A DNA stretch of 64,000 bases from Hetaerina americana (taxonomy: Eukaryota > Arthropoda > Insecta > Odonata > Calopterygidae), in the NCBI GenBank assembly GCA_022747635.1, contig JAKTNV010000003.1:98356454-98420453 (forward strand). The letters run 5' to 3'. The notes beneath the pieces were generated by a model. The model was given only the letters and a program-made list of their open reading frames with translations. It did not search any database and had not been told where the DNA came from. A program made the translations under genes and the position numbers. Shown here one piece after another: positions 14,001 to 27,459 of the stretch (the first letter of the stretch is position 1; each line of letters begins with the position of its first letter).

Positions 14001-15090
14001 GTTTTAATTAAAACACAACCATTTCATTTTGCCACTATTTTATGAGAGCCATAATTATGTACAAATTCGAAGGGACGGTGAACACATAAAAAAGACTTGA
14101 AACATTTATTATTAAAAATACATACCAAGTAGGGAAGGAATAGACGATTACATGCTATATTCATATATATGCTTTAGCAATAAGAGTGCGCGAATTTAAA
14201 AGACTGTCTAAGTGTTTAATCGTACTCCTAAGTAAATAAAAATCATTTCAAGAAACAGAGACAACGCTATTGACTACTGACTTGTTGATGTAGTTCATTG
14301 AAAACAATATTAAATTATGATACGTTTAGGTAACACACTCACGTCTTTAACCCAACAAATGTCGCATCATTCAACAGAAATGTCAAGCTCTAATGCAGGT
14401 AATGTTATTCAGCACCCATACAATATGGCACTCTGTGATGTTATCGTTTTTTTAAATTAAGAATATTGTCACCTTTCAGAAAAACACAAAAAATATCCAA
14501 CAAATTTCAGTAAATTCCAATTTTGAAGTAGCTTTTAAAGCAATAAAAAGGTTATAGAATATTTTAAAACTTTAACTAACTTTGTTATTTAATTCGGAAT
14601 GATAAGAACTAAGTAATTAAAAGAAACACGGTATAAATCCGTTATTACAACAGTAACAATATTTCCAATAATATCAAATATGTACAACGCATTACGATTT
14701 CCCGGTGCAATTATAAAAATAACCCATTGGCAAAGAAGGAAAACGACAGAGCTCCTATATTAAATACTAGGTAAGCTCAGAGGTATAAAAAGTTGCAACA
14801 AAAACTCCAGCAAATTCGACATATATAGGTAAAATTTAACGGATAATATTGTTATCATTAAAACATGCCAAGAGAAAACTTAAACTGCAATTAATCATTT
14901 CATGAAGCACTTCCTGAAACTTAGATCTTCATGAACTACAGAATCAGGATTGAAACAAATTAACTTAACAATAAGCATTCAGGGCTCTCAAATTACAAAA
15001 AAGTTGTCGTCTATTTTAAGGCGTTTGTTTAAAATGGAAATTTAGCGGTTTTAACCAGTAACATCACTATTCTATAGAGACTGACAAAAC
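11060..15090. other. AT-rich intergenic DNA, no gene seen
   Basis: One slightly GC-richer patch at 12725-12850 has no clear coding or repeat identity. Confidence 0.55.
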
Positions 15091-15092
15091 GT

Positions 15093-15109
15093 ACACACAC
15101 ACACACACA
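15093..15109. repeat. Short (AC)n run
   Basis: Uninterrupted AC dinucleotides. Confidence 0.9.
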
Positions 15110-15242
15110 TTCACAATTTACGATCACATCTTACTGTAAATTTATAAATTTTTTCTTCTTTTGCAGGGATCATCAATTCAAGGAAATGATTATCTATCAA
15201 TAATTTATAAATGGATTATCATATCTACGTATATTAGTGTCG

Positions 15243-15425
15243 TCAAAAACAATGACATTTTTCAATAGCTGATATTTTTGTTTCACACTTTTCAAGCATG
15301 TCTTCAGCCTGAAAAATGTATTCTTTCTTTGCATGCCTGTGAGCTGAGCAAAGGTCAACGCACTCCGTTGGACCACCAAAGTCGCAGGTACCACTTTGGA
15401 AATCTCTTATTTTTACGCCACACAT
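15243..15425 (-). CDS. Unrecognised 60-codon six-cysteine ORF (possible exon)
   Basis: ATG to TGA on the same strand as abd-A, about 4 kb downstream of it. The C-terminal part has cysteines spaced C-x7-C-x3-C-x20-C-x9-C-x-C. It starts CDFGGPTECVDLCSAHRH and ends EKCHCF before the stop. The C-x3-C then C-x-C arrangement recalls the cysteine-stabilised alpha-beta fold of insect defensin-like peptides, but the x20 and x9 gaps are longer than usual. No signal peptide is encoded in this ORF, so an upstream exon would be needed. The segment is richer in GC than its AT-rich surroundings. It may be chance or a transposon fragment. Confidence 0.2.
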   Translation of the reverse strand: MCGVKIRDFQSGTCDFGGPTECVDLCSAHRHAKKEYIFQAEDMLEKCETKISAIEKCHCF

Positions 15426-15429
15426 TCAT

Positions 15430-17789
15430 TTATCAAAATCATCTCACCATTCATAAATATTATAAACCCCAAGCGCTTACGCCTGATATACAATTCTACA
15501 GGAAATAATTCGGATTTGAGAAGTTTTGCCAAAGTTCCCTGGCTTATTCTAGGTAAAACAAAATAACGCTGCAATGTTTTGAACAATAAGGGATTTATAA
15601 GCTACTTAGGTCCACTTAAACGACTTGACAATTTGCGTATACGTGAACCTTGTTATAGGTCCTCTATCACAGGCTGGAGCAAGAAAATTTTATTAAAGAA
15701 AACGTAAATTAATTTTCCTGCAAATTGCAATAGTAAATATTTGCATAAAAAAACGCCTGTGACACAGTCATCAAAATGAAGCAATGGAACTCCTTTGAAA
15801 AATGGCTAACAAACGGGATTCGTTTTGAAGTGATATATTAAAATCATCCGTCATGTTCAGTCAACAAAATATGTGCTTTAATTGTTTATATACTTATTAC
15901 TTGAGTAATAAACCGTTTTTAACTATTAATCGATTAATAAAATAGTATTTTTTTGGCTATCGATTAAAACCAATGAATCAATTACGACAAAATCCAAACG
16001 GTTTGCACTCGAAGGGTAAAATTATAACTATGATTTATTTTACTTATAAATAGATACTCCTAGTTTGTTCCAAAGTTTTGTACATTATTTCAACATGAAG
16101 TTGTTTTTCCAAAATTTAATAGATCATCAAGTGTTTTATATTTTACCCAATCATAGAAGAGATAAGTTTATTATTCGGGGCACAAAAAGGTCAAATTTTT
16201 AATATTGGTAATAATGGTAAAAGTAAAAATTAATTGATAAAATTTTACTTTATCCAATAGAAAAACCATTAAAAAGCTACCGGTGAACGTATGAGAGAAA
16301 CTTGCTCCGGGATTCTTAATGTTTTGTTTTGTACCAATTATTTATGCAAATATTAAAATTTGGATGATAAAGTACTTTAAAAAGACAGCACTCGTGCCAA
16401 TTATATGAACATTGCAATCATGGAACATATTCTTTGTCGCCAATACCTTGTTCTCTCAATATACAGATCGCTATAACAATATTCTTAGCTGCTTCTTATT
16501 TGGCAAGGAAACTAACTGGGATTATCGAAGTCTGATTTTTCTTGATTAAAAGTAGTCAAAGTCCCCTATTATTTTCTGAACATGTTTACGACAAGTTCAA
16601 ATCTGTGTGAAATTTTAAAATTCCAAATTCTTTCTCAAACAACTTATATTAACCGTATACCGAGAAAACGTTAATGAAAAAATTATTTCATTACCAATAC
16701 ATCTGTTACTCGAGCGTCCATCTTTAATGATTCAGGAAAGTCAATGACCCAGTTTGGTTTTTACATCATATAAAAAAAAAATACCTGGGGCAACGTGTCT
16801 TCCATGAGTATCCATTCCTGATCAATCAGATCCAATAATAATTTCTACTCAATGACAGTCAAATTTGATTCCGGCAAGAAGCTCTATTAGTGTACACATA
16901 TTCATAAAATGGCAAATGGCAAAGAGACGAAACGACAGAGAATACAGTGTCACGCAGCAGACAGAGCATGGGAAATAGTGGGCGGGTGCCGTGTGTATCC
17001 CGCACAACTCTGCGCAATCGGCGGGTACTCTGGGCCCGCTGGAAACAGTCGCATGCACTCCAAGATTTGGCACTCACGCACTCGAAGAATAAGCATGCTC
17101 ACGCGCGTTTTTGTCGCCTTCACGCACGCTTTTTTTAAAAAAAACACAATGCGTTTGGGTCGACGCGGAAATAAAAAATTAGATGAGAAATATCATACAC
17201 AGTATGTCGTTTTTAATATATATATATATATTTATATTCATACATTCCTAAATTTTATGACCTACCCTGACACCAAATTACGTATATTTACTAGAGAATC
17301 CCTCATTGTCGTTATTGAGTATGTTTTTCACCTACTTCGTTCAGTATTTTGACTTATTTATGTTGACTTCTCTCGGTATGAACGGAATGAAAATCCCTTC
17401 TCTTCTTAAAGACAAAATAATTTTCATTTCACCTACTTCATGGATGTAACTCCGAGCATTTTCCAATCGCCTTAAATAACAACGATAGAAAGAGGAATTC
17501 CGTCACTTTTTCTGCATGCGGGAGGACATAAATGCATCAGCCAAAAGATGTAACTGCAACCAGTAATTGAGTTCACTGGTTGCAATGGGTACTTCCAGTA
17601 CTTGTGAAACAGTAACCAATTATGTGATACTCATAGAAAATGTGCGCGGAAGAGTTATTGAAATCAAAGATTATTAAATAAACTTCATAACGTTTGAAGA
17701 TCATATTTGGTTCGAATTCTACTGAGAAAATTCCAATGCATTGTTGCGAAAACTATGAAATCCATTACACCACGTATCAGGAGAACACT
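15430..17789. other. AT-rich intergenic DNA with one mixed-GC patch
   Basis: The patch at 16910-17130 has several CpG and overlapping short ORFs on both strands, but no recognised product. Confidence 0.5.
17216..17231. repeat. Short (TA)n run
   Basis: About seven TA units next to a moderately GC-rich patch (16910-17130). Confidence 0.85.
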
Positions 17790-19261
17790 CACGTGCATTT
17801 ATTCGCCGTGCACGCGAACACCCTCAATAATTTCGACTAACGAATAGTTATTGCTCAACTCGCATTTTAAGTCACCTGAAAGAAAATGTTAATGCAGCAT
17901 AAAATCTTATGTCCATCCCGTTCAACTTATTGATGTAACGAAAAAATAACTTAATTGCTGAATTATTGATATTTTAACAAGTTATTGAAAAAAATTGGAA
18001 AATATTACCAAAAATAAAAAACATCGGATTAAAAGCTCATGACAAAAAATGAGAAGGGAAGCAGGCTCTGTACAGCATCCATGCTCATTCATCAGCTCCT
18101 TACATGGTCTTTTTCCTTTTCGGGAAACAAAAATATCCGAAATAAAATGGTTAAACACTTATAAAATCGAAATCACTTGGCTGAAGTTTTTGAAGGAGTT
18201 ACTTCATGCACTGGTTACGTTTAACACTCGATGTCTTTTTTTTTAAAACGCATCACTGAAAATATAAAGAACACTAACCATACAAGGATCTCGGGCACTG
18301 GGAGTCCTTCGTAGAAAATTTAAACAAAACAATCTATATATCATAAGTAACAAAATGTATACGATCCCGGCACACGTCTTGTCTATCTCTCCTTCCAGGC
18401 AGTTGAGGAAAATGACTGTGTAGAACAGAAGGTATGGCAAAAATATCTTTTTAGACACTTTGAAGCGGGCACTTAGACCCACAACACTTGGCCATTAAGA
18501 CTTAATAAGTGACCTCTTTACTGAGATGCGTCCATTTAAACTCAAACAGGCCACTCAGAACTCAAGACCGTCATGTGGGTCGTGACCCAAGCGCCTGAAT
18601 AAATAATAAACGTCAAACATTGCTGAAGACGTACTCCATCTGAAAAGCTAACACTTGTGGACTCCTCCCGTGTTACTCTCGTTGGGAGATTCAGGCAACT
18701 TGAAACCATTGAGGATCCTTAACGATATCTGTCGAGGTGCCGAAATTACTCACGTTGCTTCTGCAGCTTCAGATTCGTCACTGGCCTTAAATTGGCTCCA
18801 ATATTGTATTGACCAACACTCCTCAGCACGTTCGGAAAGAAAAAAAATACATTCGACACGAAAACATTGGAAGGAGAATGAAGACGGAGTCATTGCGTGC
18901 GTCATCTTTCAAATTTACAGTCCTCTCTATACATCTCTTTCTCATTCTCATAAAGGTCCCACAGTCTCTCACTCTCTCTTTTTCTCCATCTCACCAAACT
19001 TCCTCGAGAATTTACTCTCCAAAATCAATGTTTTGATGGGCAGAGTAAAAAGGGAGAAAATACGTATAGTGTGGTTTACATTTCGTCTGTGTTATGGATA
19101 CAAGGAATATTTTAGGCGAATCAGGGGTAATTCTTCGAGAATCCAAGGAAAAATCTCCTCAGATTCGCGCGGGGATTTCAGGGAAGAATCCTGGCCAAAG
19201 AGGTAGCCAGCACCAGCACTTTTCCCGTCTCGCAGGAATCGTTCTTTCTGAACTTGCTGGA
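17790..19261 (-). other. abd-A: Probable abd-A 3' UTR and immediate downstream region
   Basis: About 1.5 kb between the second in-frame TAG and the first canonical AATAAA I could find on the minus strand. It is mixed in composition, more AT-rich after about 19080, and has no convincing coding sequence. It contains a short palindrome TGGGTCGTGACCCA near 18574-18589. Insect Hox 3' UTRs are often long with several ends, so the true end may lie further left. Confidence 0.35.
17798..17803 (-). terminator. Candidate polyadenylation signal AATAAA for abd-A
   Basis: Plus-strand TTTATT is the first AATAAA reading on the minus strand below the abd-A stop codons that I could find by eye. The distance, about 1.46 kb from the second TAG, is plausible for a Hox 3' UTR. 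A hexamer alone is common in AT-rich DNA, so this is only a candidate. Confidence 0.25.
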
Positions 19262-19741
19262 CTACCGCGGGTTCTGAAGCGAAGGGAACGGCATGAATGG
19301 GAGGTATGGATACGGAAGCAGGAAGTTGTACGGGGAGTCCGGGGCGTAGGAGGACGATGATGAGGACTGAGGGGATGGCATCTGGTATGCGTGCGGGTTC
19401 GGGTTTTGGTTCGCCGCTAGGGGGTTGTGGCCGGAATCGAAGAGGGAGAGGAGGCGGCGCGTCTCGTCCGCCGTGAATTCGGCCATGCCGGGGGCGGCGG
19501 GGGTGGGGAGGGCCTGTCGCGGCTGAGGGTGGAGCGGGAGGCCGGTCGGGTGCGACGCTGGAGGCGGGCTCGGCTGCAGCGGGGGTGGCGTGGGCCACTC
19601 CGCCGGTGAGGAGCTCGGTTCAGGGAGGTGCCCCGCTCCGCCCCCGATGCCCCCGCCGCTGCCTCCATCGCCCTCCTCGTCGTCCTCGTCGTCCTCGGCT
19701 GCCGCTAATCCCCCGCCATCGCTCCCGGAATGGCCCCCGGC
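19262..19741 (-). CDS. abd-A: Candidate in-frame C-terminal extension of Abd-A beyond the TAG stop (readthrough region)
   Basis: Directly after the abd-A TAG the same reading frame stays open for 159 codons to a second TAG at 19262-19264. I checked every triplet. The order is: Gly/Ser start; acidic tract at residues 16-23 (EDDEDDEE); Gly-rich segment; long Pro-rich segment with LPEPSSSPAEWPTPPP; then MAEFTADETRRLLSLF at residue 86 onward; a run of six Ser; and an aromatic/Pro end containing NFLLPYPYLPFMPFPSLQ. Third codon positions are about 80% G/C (128 of 159 by hand count), while second positions in the last 74 codons are about 49%. That contrast is typical of translated sequence. The local stop context is ACA TAG GCC. 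A separate spliced exon, RNA editing of TAG to a Trp codon, or an ordinary GC-rich 3' UTR are alternatives. All three minus frames are fairly open here because of high GC, so openness alone is weak evidence. Expression is not shown by sequence. Confidence 0.5.
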   Translation of the reverse strand, partial: AGGHSGSDGGGLAAAEDDEDDEEGDGGSGGGIGGGAGHLPEPSSSPAEWPTPPPLQPSPPPASHPTGLPLHPQPRQALPTPAAPGMAEFTADETRRLLSLFDSGHNPLAANQNPNPHAYQMPSPQSSSSSSYAPDSPYNFLLPYPYLPFMPFPSLQNPR

Positions 19742-20299
<558 letters not shown>

Positions 20300-21299
20300 T
20301 TATGAAAGAGTTAAATTGAATTTATTTACCAGCAGAAAATATACGTGAGTCAAGTACGATGCATTTAATTTTATAAGACTGTTCAAACTACGTTGTCACT
20401 TTCAGTCTAACCAAATAATTAAAAGATTTCAATATGATTATGACACTAAGCTACTAATTTGTTTTTCTATGACGCTGGAGCTAATCGATACAAATCATAG
20501 CCTGAACCTGCAACTGAGGGAAAAACATTCTAAAGTTCGTCTTCAAATGAAATCATTAGTATTGGCTCGTAGAAAACTCAACGGTGCATAGAAATATAGA
20601 AGTTTACATTTTTATATGGAAAATATATCAACCAATAAATGGTGTTTGTTGTTAAGTTCAAATTTATTGTGATCCTTTCAAACTACTTTTAGCATAGGAT
20701 TCTGCAAGTAAAAATATTACGGCGGTCTAATTTCATATCAAGCATCTTTAGTAGGTAATGGTAAGGAAAGGTTTAGGCTAAATACTTAAAATCTAGATTT
20801 TTTTGATTCAAATGAAATTCATGCCAGGAAAAATAGATTGTTAAATAATAAAATTACTGCCCAAACATTTACGCAACGAAACTTTTCAAACTGAGGAAAT
20901 ATATTCCCATATATCATTAAAGTGTGTTCTAATACATCCCAATCTAACCATAAGGAAACAATATTATCTATTGCCCGTTTATGTCGGAAGAACTTGCGGA
21001 ATTTTACTGCTAAGGTCTAATTGTAGCAATATGTGCTTACGCTAAGCTAACCGCCAGAAATGGACATTTATATTGACTTAACTATTACATAATAATGTTA
21101 GTAGAATTGAAAAATATTGGCTCTGAATACGGAAGATAATACCTTCATTAAGTAGAACTAGACTCTTTTTGACTAGATCCAACAAATTACGCTTATCCTG
21201 TAGCCACTTGTTCCAGGAGATAATTTCTACTCAATGGCTGTTCGAGCAGACAATGTCGTTTAAAAAATATCACCTTGCTTTAATCGGAGAGCGGACTCA

Positions 21300-22140
21300 A
21301 GAATTATAGACAGCAGGAAATACTCCCAGCTATGCTATAAATCCTTCCTGAGCGATGGAAAGAGAGAGTAGGAGCGGAGCAAATGGAAAAAAAGTGGAAA
21401 GTGAGTGGTTTCTTATTGGTTGACTCTCTGCGGAGAAGGCTACGACAAGGAGTGTGGGGATACAGGTACGCAAGTGGCTCGGTAGACGGAACATGGAAAG
21501 TGTTGCCGCAAAAAAAAGCGAGAGGAAAAAGAGAAAATAGGCAGGATCGAAAGGAAATGAACAAGTGAGCGAAAGGGTCAACGGAAACCCTGCTCTTCCC
21601 CGACTTTAAAGGTAAAGAGTCCCGAAAGGGATTCCATGCGTCCTTTTTCGCCAGGACGACGTTTATTCTCTCGACCCTCATCCATACGGACGACCTTTTG
21701 TTCTGCCTTCCACTTGCATTAAGGGTGCCTTGCGAAACTTTCACCGGTCAAATGCCAGAAGGGGTTACGTCAGTTACGAAAAAAATACGATACCTGGCAG
21801 CCTCTCTTCCGACCGCCTGCCGGCTGCCTTAGCCCTTTTTTTCTTCTCTCCTAGTTCCTGTTCTCTATTTCAGTGGAAAGGAAAACGTCCCTTGGCACTT
21901 TTCCTCCTTCGATCCGGAGGCGTTACTTGCGGGACCTTTCCCCTAGCCTCACGCAAAATCCAGGGGGATAAATCACTCCTTGAGGGAAAGAATAGGCACG
22001 CTTTTTACAAACCGCCCGCCCGCTCCTTGACCGACTGACACCCGACAGCCAGCTTCACTTTCACTCGTCAAAGCATAAAGGGGATATGGGAAGGGGAGAG
22101 GGTGGAGACGAAAAGGCTTAACACGCGTGAGACTGTCAGA
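21300..22140. promoter_or_regulatory. Moderately GC-rich block just 5' of the abd-A homeobox exon, in the intron
   Basis: About 0.8 kb of mixed composition starting 1.1 kb upstream of the exon. A 146-codon stretch is open on the minus strand (21304-21744), but it starts at a non-ATG codon and has no recognisable domain. Possibly an intronic control element. Confidence 0.25.
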
Positions 22141-23999
22141 CGATGAGCCAAGGACTTCCTTTATGGTGACTTACTGGCACGTAGTCAATCAAAAAAATTT
22201 TTAACTCAGCCTTGTTAAATGAAAATTATAAAAAGACAGTAAAAATACGCATTCGATTCCCAGGTTCCATTTAGCATAGAAAAATTCCGTTTACTTACTG
22301 AAGCCAGAGATGAAATAATAATATCCATCAAGTAATGAGATTCCCGTGAATGGGAAAAATTATTAATGCAACAGATTCAATAGGGCTAAGACAACAATCA
22401 TTAGGCATTGCTTTAAAAATGATTTAATTATAATTGATGGGGTGTATCAAATCAATGAAACTGAAATGTTTACAGTCAACATTTTTCCTAAAATTATTAA
22501 AAATGAATACGATGACAATTATTGCTTGGGCAATGTTGTCTTGCTTTAATAAATTCTATAAATTGAAATGATATTATAACCTAAATAGGATATCCCTATA
22601 TGCAAGGGGTTTTAAAGGTACTAATATATTTTTACTAAAATAACGAATGAGTGGAAATAAGTTTGCATTTGTTATAATTATCTCCACGCAAAATAACGCT
22701 AATTCAATTCTTATAGAACGGTATTTGAGAGTTGACTGTTAGCCATCAATTATTAAGCAAGTATAAAAATGCTAACACCTCATGCATAAAATGAAAAAAG
22801 GTCAATAAAAGTAACTTCTAAACAACTTTAGACGAGTTTAATAACAATAAAATGAACACCATTTGGGACTAGTAAATTTGAAAAAAATGTTTTGCGTACT
22901 TTTACCAAGATTTTTATATTTGGTTATACTCTGTGGATAATTTTTAAAGCCATGTTTTTAAATTTTAATAAAAGGCTAATATTTCATAATATGTCCTTAA
23001 TATTGAGGTCAAGGAAATTCCACAGCTCAGGTGGCATATAAAAGTTCTGTTGGCAAATCTACTGTTACCGTGTTTAATACATTTCCGCATTTATTATAGA
23101 TAGAGTGCAAGAAGGTTTCTCTTTACTCGTATTTTATGGGGTTAGTTGTTTTCTGGATACCTTATGTGAATAAGTAATGATAGTGGTCTGTCTGTTTCAT
23201 GGTAGGATACGAGCCATATTACGAAAACGCTACTGGTATACACAATTTTAAATTTACTCAGGTAGCTAACTAGTTATTGAAGGTCTAATGACCGCTCATG
23301 AAAATTGTTAATAACTATTTATCTTCAAAGTATCAATTTGCAAGCACTCTTCAGAGTATCTCAATACCTGAAGTTTTTCCAAAATACTAAGCTGGTGAGT
23401 AATTAAAACCATGATTTCTCACTTTTTGAGATAACTTATTTACAAATAAAAAATAAGCAAACAATAAATTAGTTTCTAAACCTTAAATTTAATAAAAATA
23501 TAGTTTACCAAAAGGTTGTATCATTTAATTATTTCAGTTCGTAGATCCAACAATGTGATAAATATTTTTAATCAGCTTTTAGTGTATACATGGAATATAT
23601 ATGGTTGAAGATACACGATATAATTATAGTAATACTTCATAAGTGATGAATGAGGTCAGAACGTTTCCGGACCGAGATACTGAAAACCCTAATTCGGCAT
23701 GAAACCAACCATCAGTAACATTGTTCCGTAGAAATATCTCTCACTTAGCTTGGAATAAGAGTTAGCTCCAGAAGTGAGATTAAGAAGGGTAAAAGATGAA
23801 CACTCGAGAGACATGGAGAGAAATGCAAGAATATCCGGGAGGGTCAGTTTAAGAACTCCGTTGCTGAAGTTTTGAAATGGCCGACGATTCTAGGTGAGAG
23901 CGGATTTTCTAAAAGAAAAGAGAGCTGCTAAGGGATGGTAAGACGTTTTCTCGCAAAAGTTCGGCATTAGCCGACGGGAAGGAGGAACCAGTGGAGCGG
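22141..23999. other. AT-rich intronic DNA, nothing recognised
   Basis: No ORF of note, no repeat identified. Confidence 0.55.
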
Positions 24000-24800
24000 G
24001 GACAGCCGAGGGGTTGTGGATGGGGAGGGAAAATGTGCAATGGTTGGTGGGAACGGAACAAAAGAAAAGGGAGGTTTTGGGAGAAGGGGGGGAGGAATTG
24101 GCGGCAAGAACGCGAGGAAGACGGAGGCTGGCGGGGGTCGTGAGGGGCTGGTGGCCCCGGAGGGCGGCGAGGGACGTTCGGCAAGACTGCCATTCTCCGG
24201 GTGGTGTGTATGGGGCGGAGTGTGGGAGGGGTGTTTAGGGAAGGAGGCAAGCCCTCTCAGAGGATGTGGCGGAGGGGGAGTCGTAGCGGGAGAAGTAGGC
24301 AAGGGGAAGGAATACACCGTCTAACACCTCACCCACCAACCCGCTCGCGTCCACCCCCCCACCGCTCTCCTCCTCACTCACCTAAAGACCTCCCAAAAGC
24401 CTTTCCCGCCGACATTTCTTTCCGCGTTCCCTTGGCAACGGTAGGAGATAGAGAGGAAGCGGGCGAAGAACAGCCAGCGATGGTGAAGTATAAGGCGGAG
24501 CGGAGTTGGGGTTTGATGCTGGAAGGATGGGGCACGGGCGTGGAGGGGGGTCGAGAAAGGGGGGTGTGAGTGCAGATCGAAGAAGGAAGGAAGCATCATC
24601 TTACCTCCCAGCCATTTTACCTCCACCAGCAGGAGGGCCATCCTCCCGCACTCCCACCCTCTTTCGGCACATCTCTTCCCCACTTCTTCCTTTCCACATC
24701 TCTCGCCGCCTCCCCCATTTCCTCCCGGCGCAACCCTCTCCCCACGCCCAAGCCCCTTCCGCCCATTTCCCGTGCCCTGCTCTCTCTCCGAAGGAGGTTA
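24000..24800. promoter_or_regulatory. GC-rich island E with strand-switching skew
   Basis: G-rich on the plus strand to about 24300, then C/T-rich to 24800. GCCAT cores at 24189-24193, 24611-24615 (GCCATTTTA) and 24637-24641. Candidate Polycomb-type or enhancer element. Confidence 0.35.
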
Positions 24801-25639
24801 ATAACGAAACTAAATTACTTTTCTCAGCACGGGCTAAGTTCCGAACCAGTGTCGTGTACGCTAAGTGATGTGAAGCATTAATGAAATACTCAACGCAGGG
24901 ATGGGCTTAAGCCATCGCGTTTCATCCATGCAATACCTTGAGGCCCATGATCTCTAACGGGTGTAAAAGGATGAATTTTAAGGATGAAAGGAAATCATGA
25001 TAGGAAAATGTTTCGAAGAGTGATCTAGAATAAAAGGCCAGAATGCGGTATTTGCAACAAGTTTGGTGAATCATTTTCTAGTGGGTCTAAGAATAGAGGT
25101 GCGAGAAAATAGCATTCATTAACTTATCTACTTTATTTAGAGATTCGATTCAACTAGTGCAAAAAAACTAGTGCAAAGGAGAGTATTTTTAGCAATGAAT
25201 TTTGCATTCTAAAAAAATAATACTTTTTAATGAGTCAGAGCATTAATTGGCTCGGTTAAATCCGAAAAAACGAGAGCATACGCAAAAGAAGACGGCGAAG
25301 AAAGCGTGGCAACAACACTCATTTTAATTCGTTTAATATAATTTTATATGGAGCACTAACGCCGTGGACTCCAATTAACAAAACTTAATTGAGAAATTCT
25401 TGGCCACCACGGGCAGAGAGCCCCTTTCCCTCCATCAGCTCAGTACTCCATCCCACTGGCTACCTCATACCACCTCTCCCCTATATGCGCCGTTCGTGGA
25501 AACCGTCGATGGGCAACGCCTTACGTTTCGCTATTATTGAGGCAAGGAAAAGGTGATTGTCAGGGCTCAAAATGAACCCGCAATACCTTTTGCAAGGAAC
25601 GAAAAGCAGCCATTGCGCGCAAAGTAGCGCTGGGGCTGA

Positions 25640-26290
25640 CGAGAATGGTTCCGGAACGTAGGAGTGAAATTCACTCCCAGGGTCCCAAGGATGGAAGAGG
25701 AAGAAGAGAGAGGGAATGGGAGAGAGAGAGAGAGAATGGAAAATGGGATGGGCGTCGTAGAGAGAGGGAGAGAAAAGGCGGGGGGGGGGGAAAGAGAATT
25801 GGCTCCAGGGCGCTGGGTGGCCGGGGTGTGCGGGGGAGGGTTGGCAGTAGGAGAGGGAGGCAGGGCAAAGGGGGGTGTGCAGAGGGAAGCATCTCGCTGC
25901 GTGCGGCTTTGTGCAGGGGTAGGAAGGGTGCGGGCGAGGTGTGGAGGCGAGCTTGGAAAATTACGAAGGGGGAGGGCGGCGGGGAGGATTGGCCAAGGGG
26001 TTGGGAGAGGACGGGTCGTATCACGTTGGGAGGGCGCATTTGAGGATGGGGCGAATGGGAGCGCGATGGAGGAGAGAAGCCTCGCCGGGCCAGAGGGTGG
26101 GGTTGGGAGCGGCGGAAGAGCGAGAGAACTATGAGAGGTTGGGGGGACCGTGGAGGAAGGGGAGAGAGACAATGGAGCTGGAGGGGTGTGGGGGTTGGGG
26201 GACGGGTGGCACGAGAGTTTTGCGCGGAAGCAACGCGGGGCGTGGGGGTGGGAGAAGATGGTTTGGAGGGTGAGGAAGATATGGTACCGA
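25640..26290. promoter_or_regulatory. GC-rich island F, G/A-rich with GAGA runs
   Basis: Strongly purine-rich on the plus strand with GAGAG runs, a run of ten G near 25780, and a four-tract G motif at 26183-26206. A GCCATTGCG lies just outside at 25609. Confidence 0.35.
25720..25775 (+). repeat. (GA)n run, GAGA-type
   Basis: An AG run at 25720-25734 and further GAGAGAGGGAGAG nearby, in a G/A-rich island. Perfect multi-site matches to the GAGAG core bound by Trl/GAGA factor in flies. Confidence 0.85.
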
Positions 26291-26349
26291 GGTTAAAAGG
26301 AATGAGACTGCTGAATGATGCGGCTAAGAAGCTGCAGAGCCGAAAAATG

Positions 26350-27459
26350 ACGAGAAAATGAGGATACGCCAAATATAATGACCGTTCCCGATTTATTATG
26401 CCCTTATTCTCAACTCCCTCGTAGAGAGATCCTGCTGTATAATAATTTGGCATGGATTCATGTATTGCTACTAAGTTATAAGGCGAAATAACAATTTTAG
26501 CAGTTATCTTTACAAGATGTGATTGGACGCGTCACAAAAATTTTGCTGACTTTCTAATTACTATGGAAAATGACACCCGTAAATGTAGATCAAGCTCAAA
26601 CTCATACATCTCATATAATACCCTTAGATATATTAAAATACTTGGAAATGTCATAGAATTCAAAATACAAGGAGAAGGTGCTTATTTACTAACTTTATTT
26701 ACTTATAGGAGGGAGTGGCATCATTCCTAATTACGATGGATATCTGTTTTATGAAATTGATAATATACAAAATATTTAAGAAAGAAGCTAAAAAGGAGTC
26801 GTCTTAAGGTTCCAAAATAAAAGTCAATTTTTTTGAGGATATAAAGCTGAAATATTTCCAAAACTGTTGTTTCTGTGATTAAAAAGAATATAAAAGGGTA
26901 AAGCATGTTTATCTAAAAGATGTTACCCCGAAAATTAAATATCCTAGTATAGTATTTGGAAATTACAATTTACATACTTTTGAATGCAGTCTTATCATTT
27001 TGAAAATACTATGACTTTTGAAAAATGGATTACCTAATAATAAATCTCTCTTTAACTATAAAGGATCCAATTACATTTTAAGCTTAAAATTTACCACGAT
27101 GATTGATGTCAATAGCAGGCTGGGATATCTATTATTTTTCTAACAGCGATTACTAGAAATTTCTCACACAGCAATTTTCATTATTAATAGCCATATATCT
27201 CCTATAGTTACAAAATGAGCAGATAGGTCCTTATAAGCACATGAGTTGAACAAACTCTTCTTATTTCATCTCCAATCTATGGTAACGGTTATCGGCTCTA
27301 ATGTACATAACTCGAATTGCTATGTGAGCATATGTGCTTCTGCCTTTATCCACAAAAGGTATCGTTTTAGCTGCTGTTGTTAGCATCCCTAGTGTGCTTC
27401 ACTTCCTTAAGTGGTTCCGTTTTAAGACTTACCATCCATCTCGCACGATCATCTGAGTC
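26350..27459. other. AT-rich intronic DNA, nothing recognised
   Basis: Lies between islands F and G. No coding signal. Confidence 0.55.

Noticed and set aside
19092..19598. 168-codon minus-strand ORF overlapping the Abd-A extension in another frame
   Set aside because: It is out of frame with abd-A and Arg/Pro-rich as expected for the off-frame of a GC3-rich coding sequence. The in-frame reading has the better coding signature.
21304..21744. 146-codon minus-strand ORF close to the homeobox exon
   Set aside because: It begins at a non-ATG codon, has no domain and no clear splice link to the abd-A exon. Kept only as a mixed-GC block.
25671..26453. 260-codon minus-strand ORF in island F
   Set aside because: It is the complement of GA-rich repeats. 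The peptide is almost all Ser/Pro/Leu and no family is recognised.
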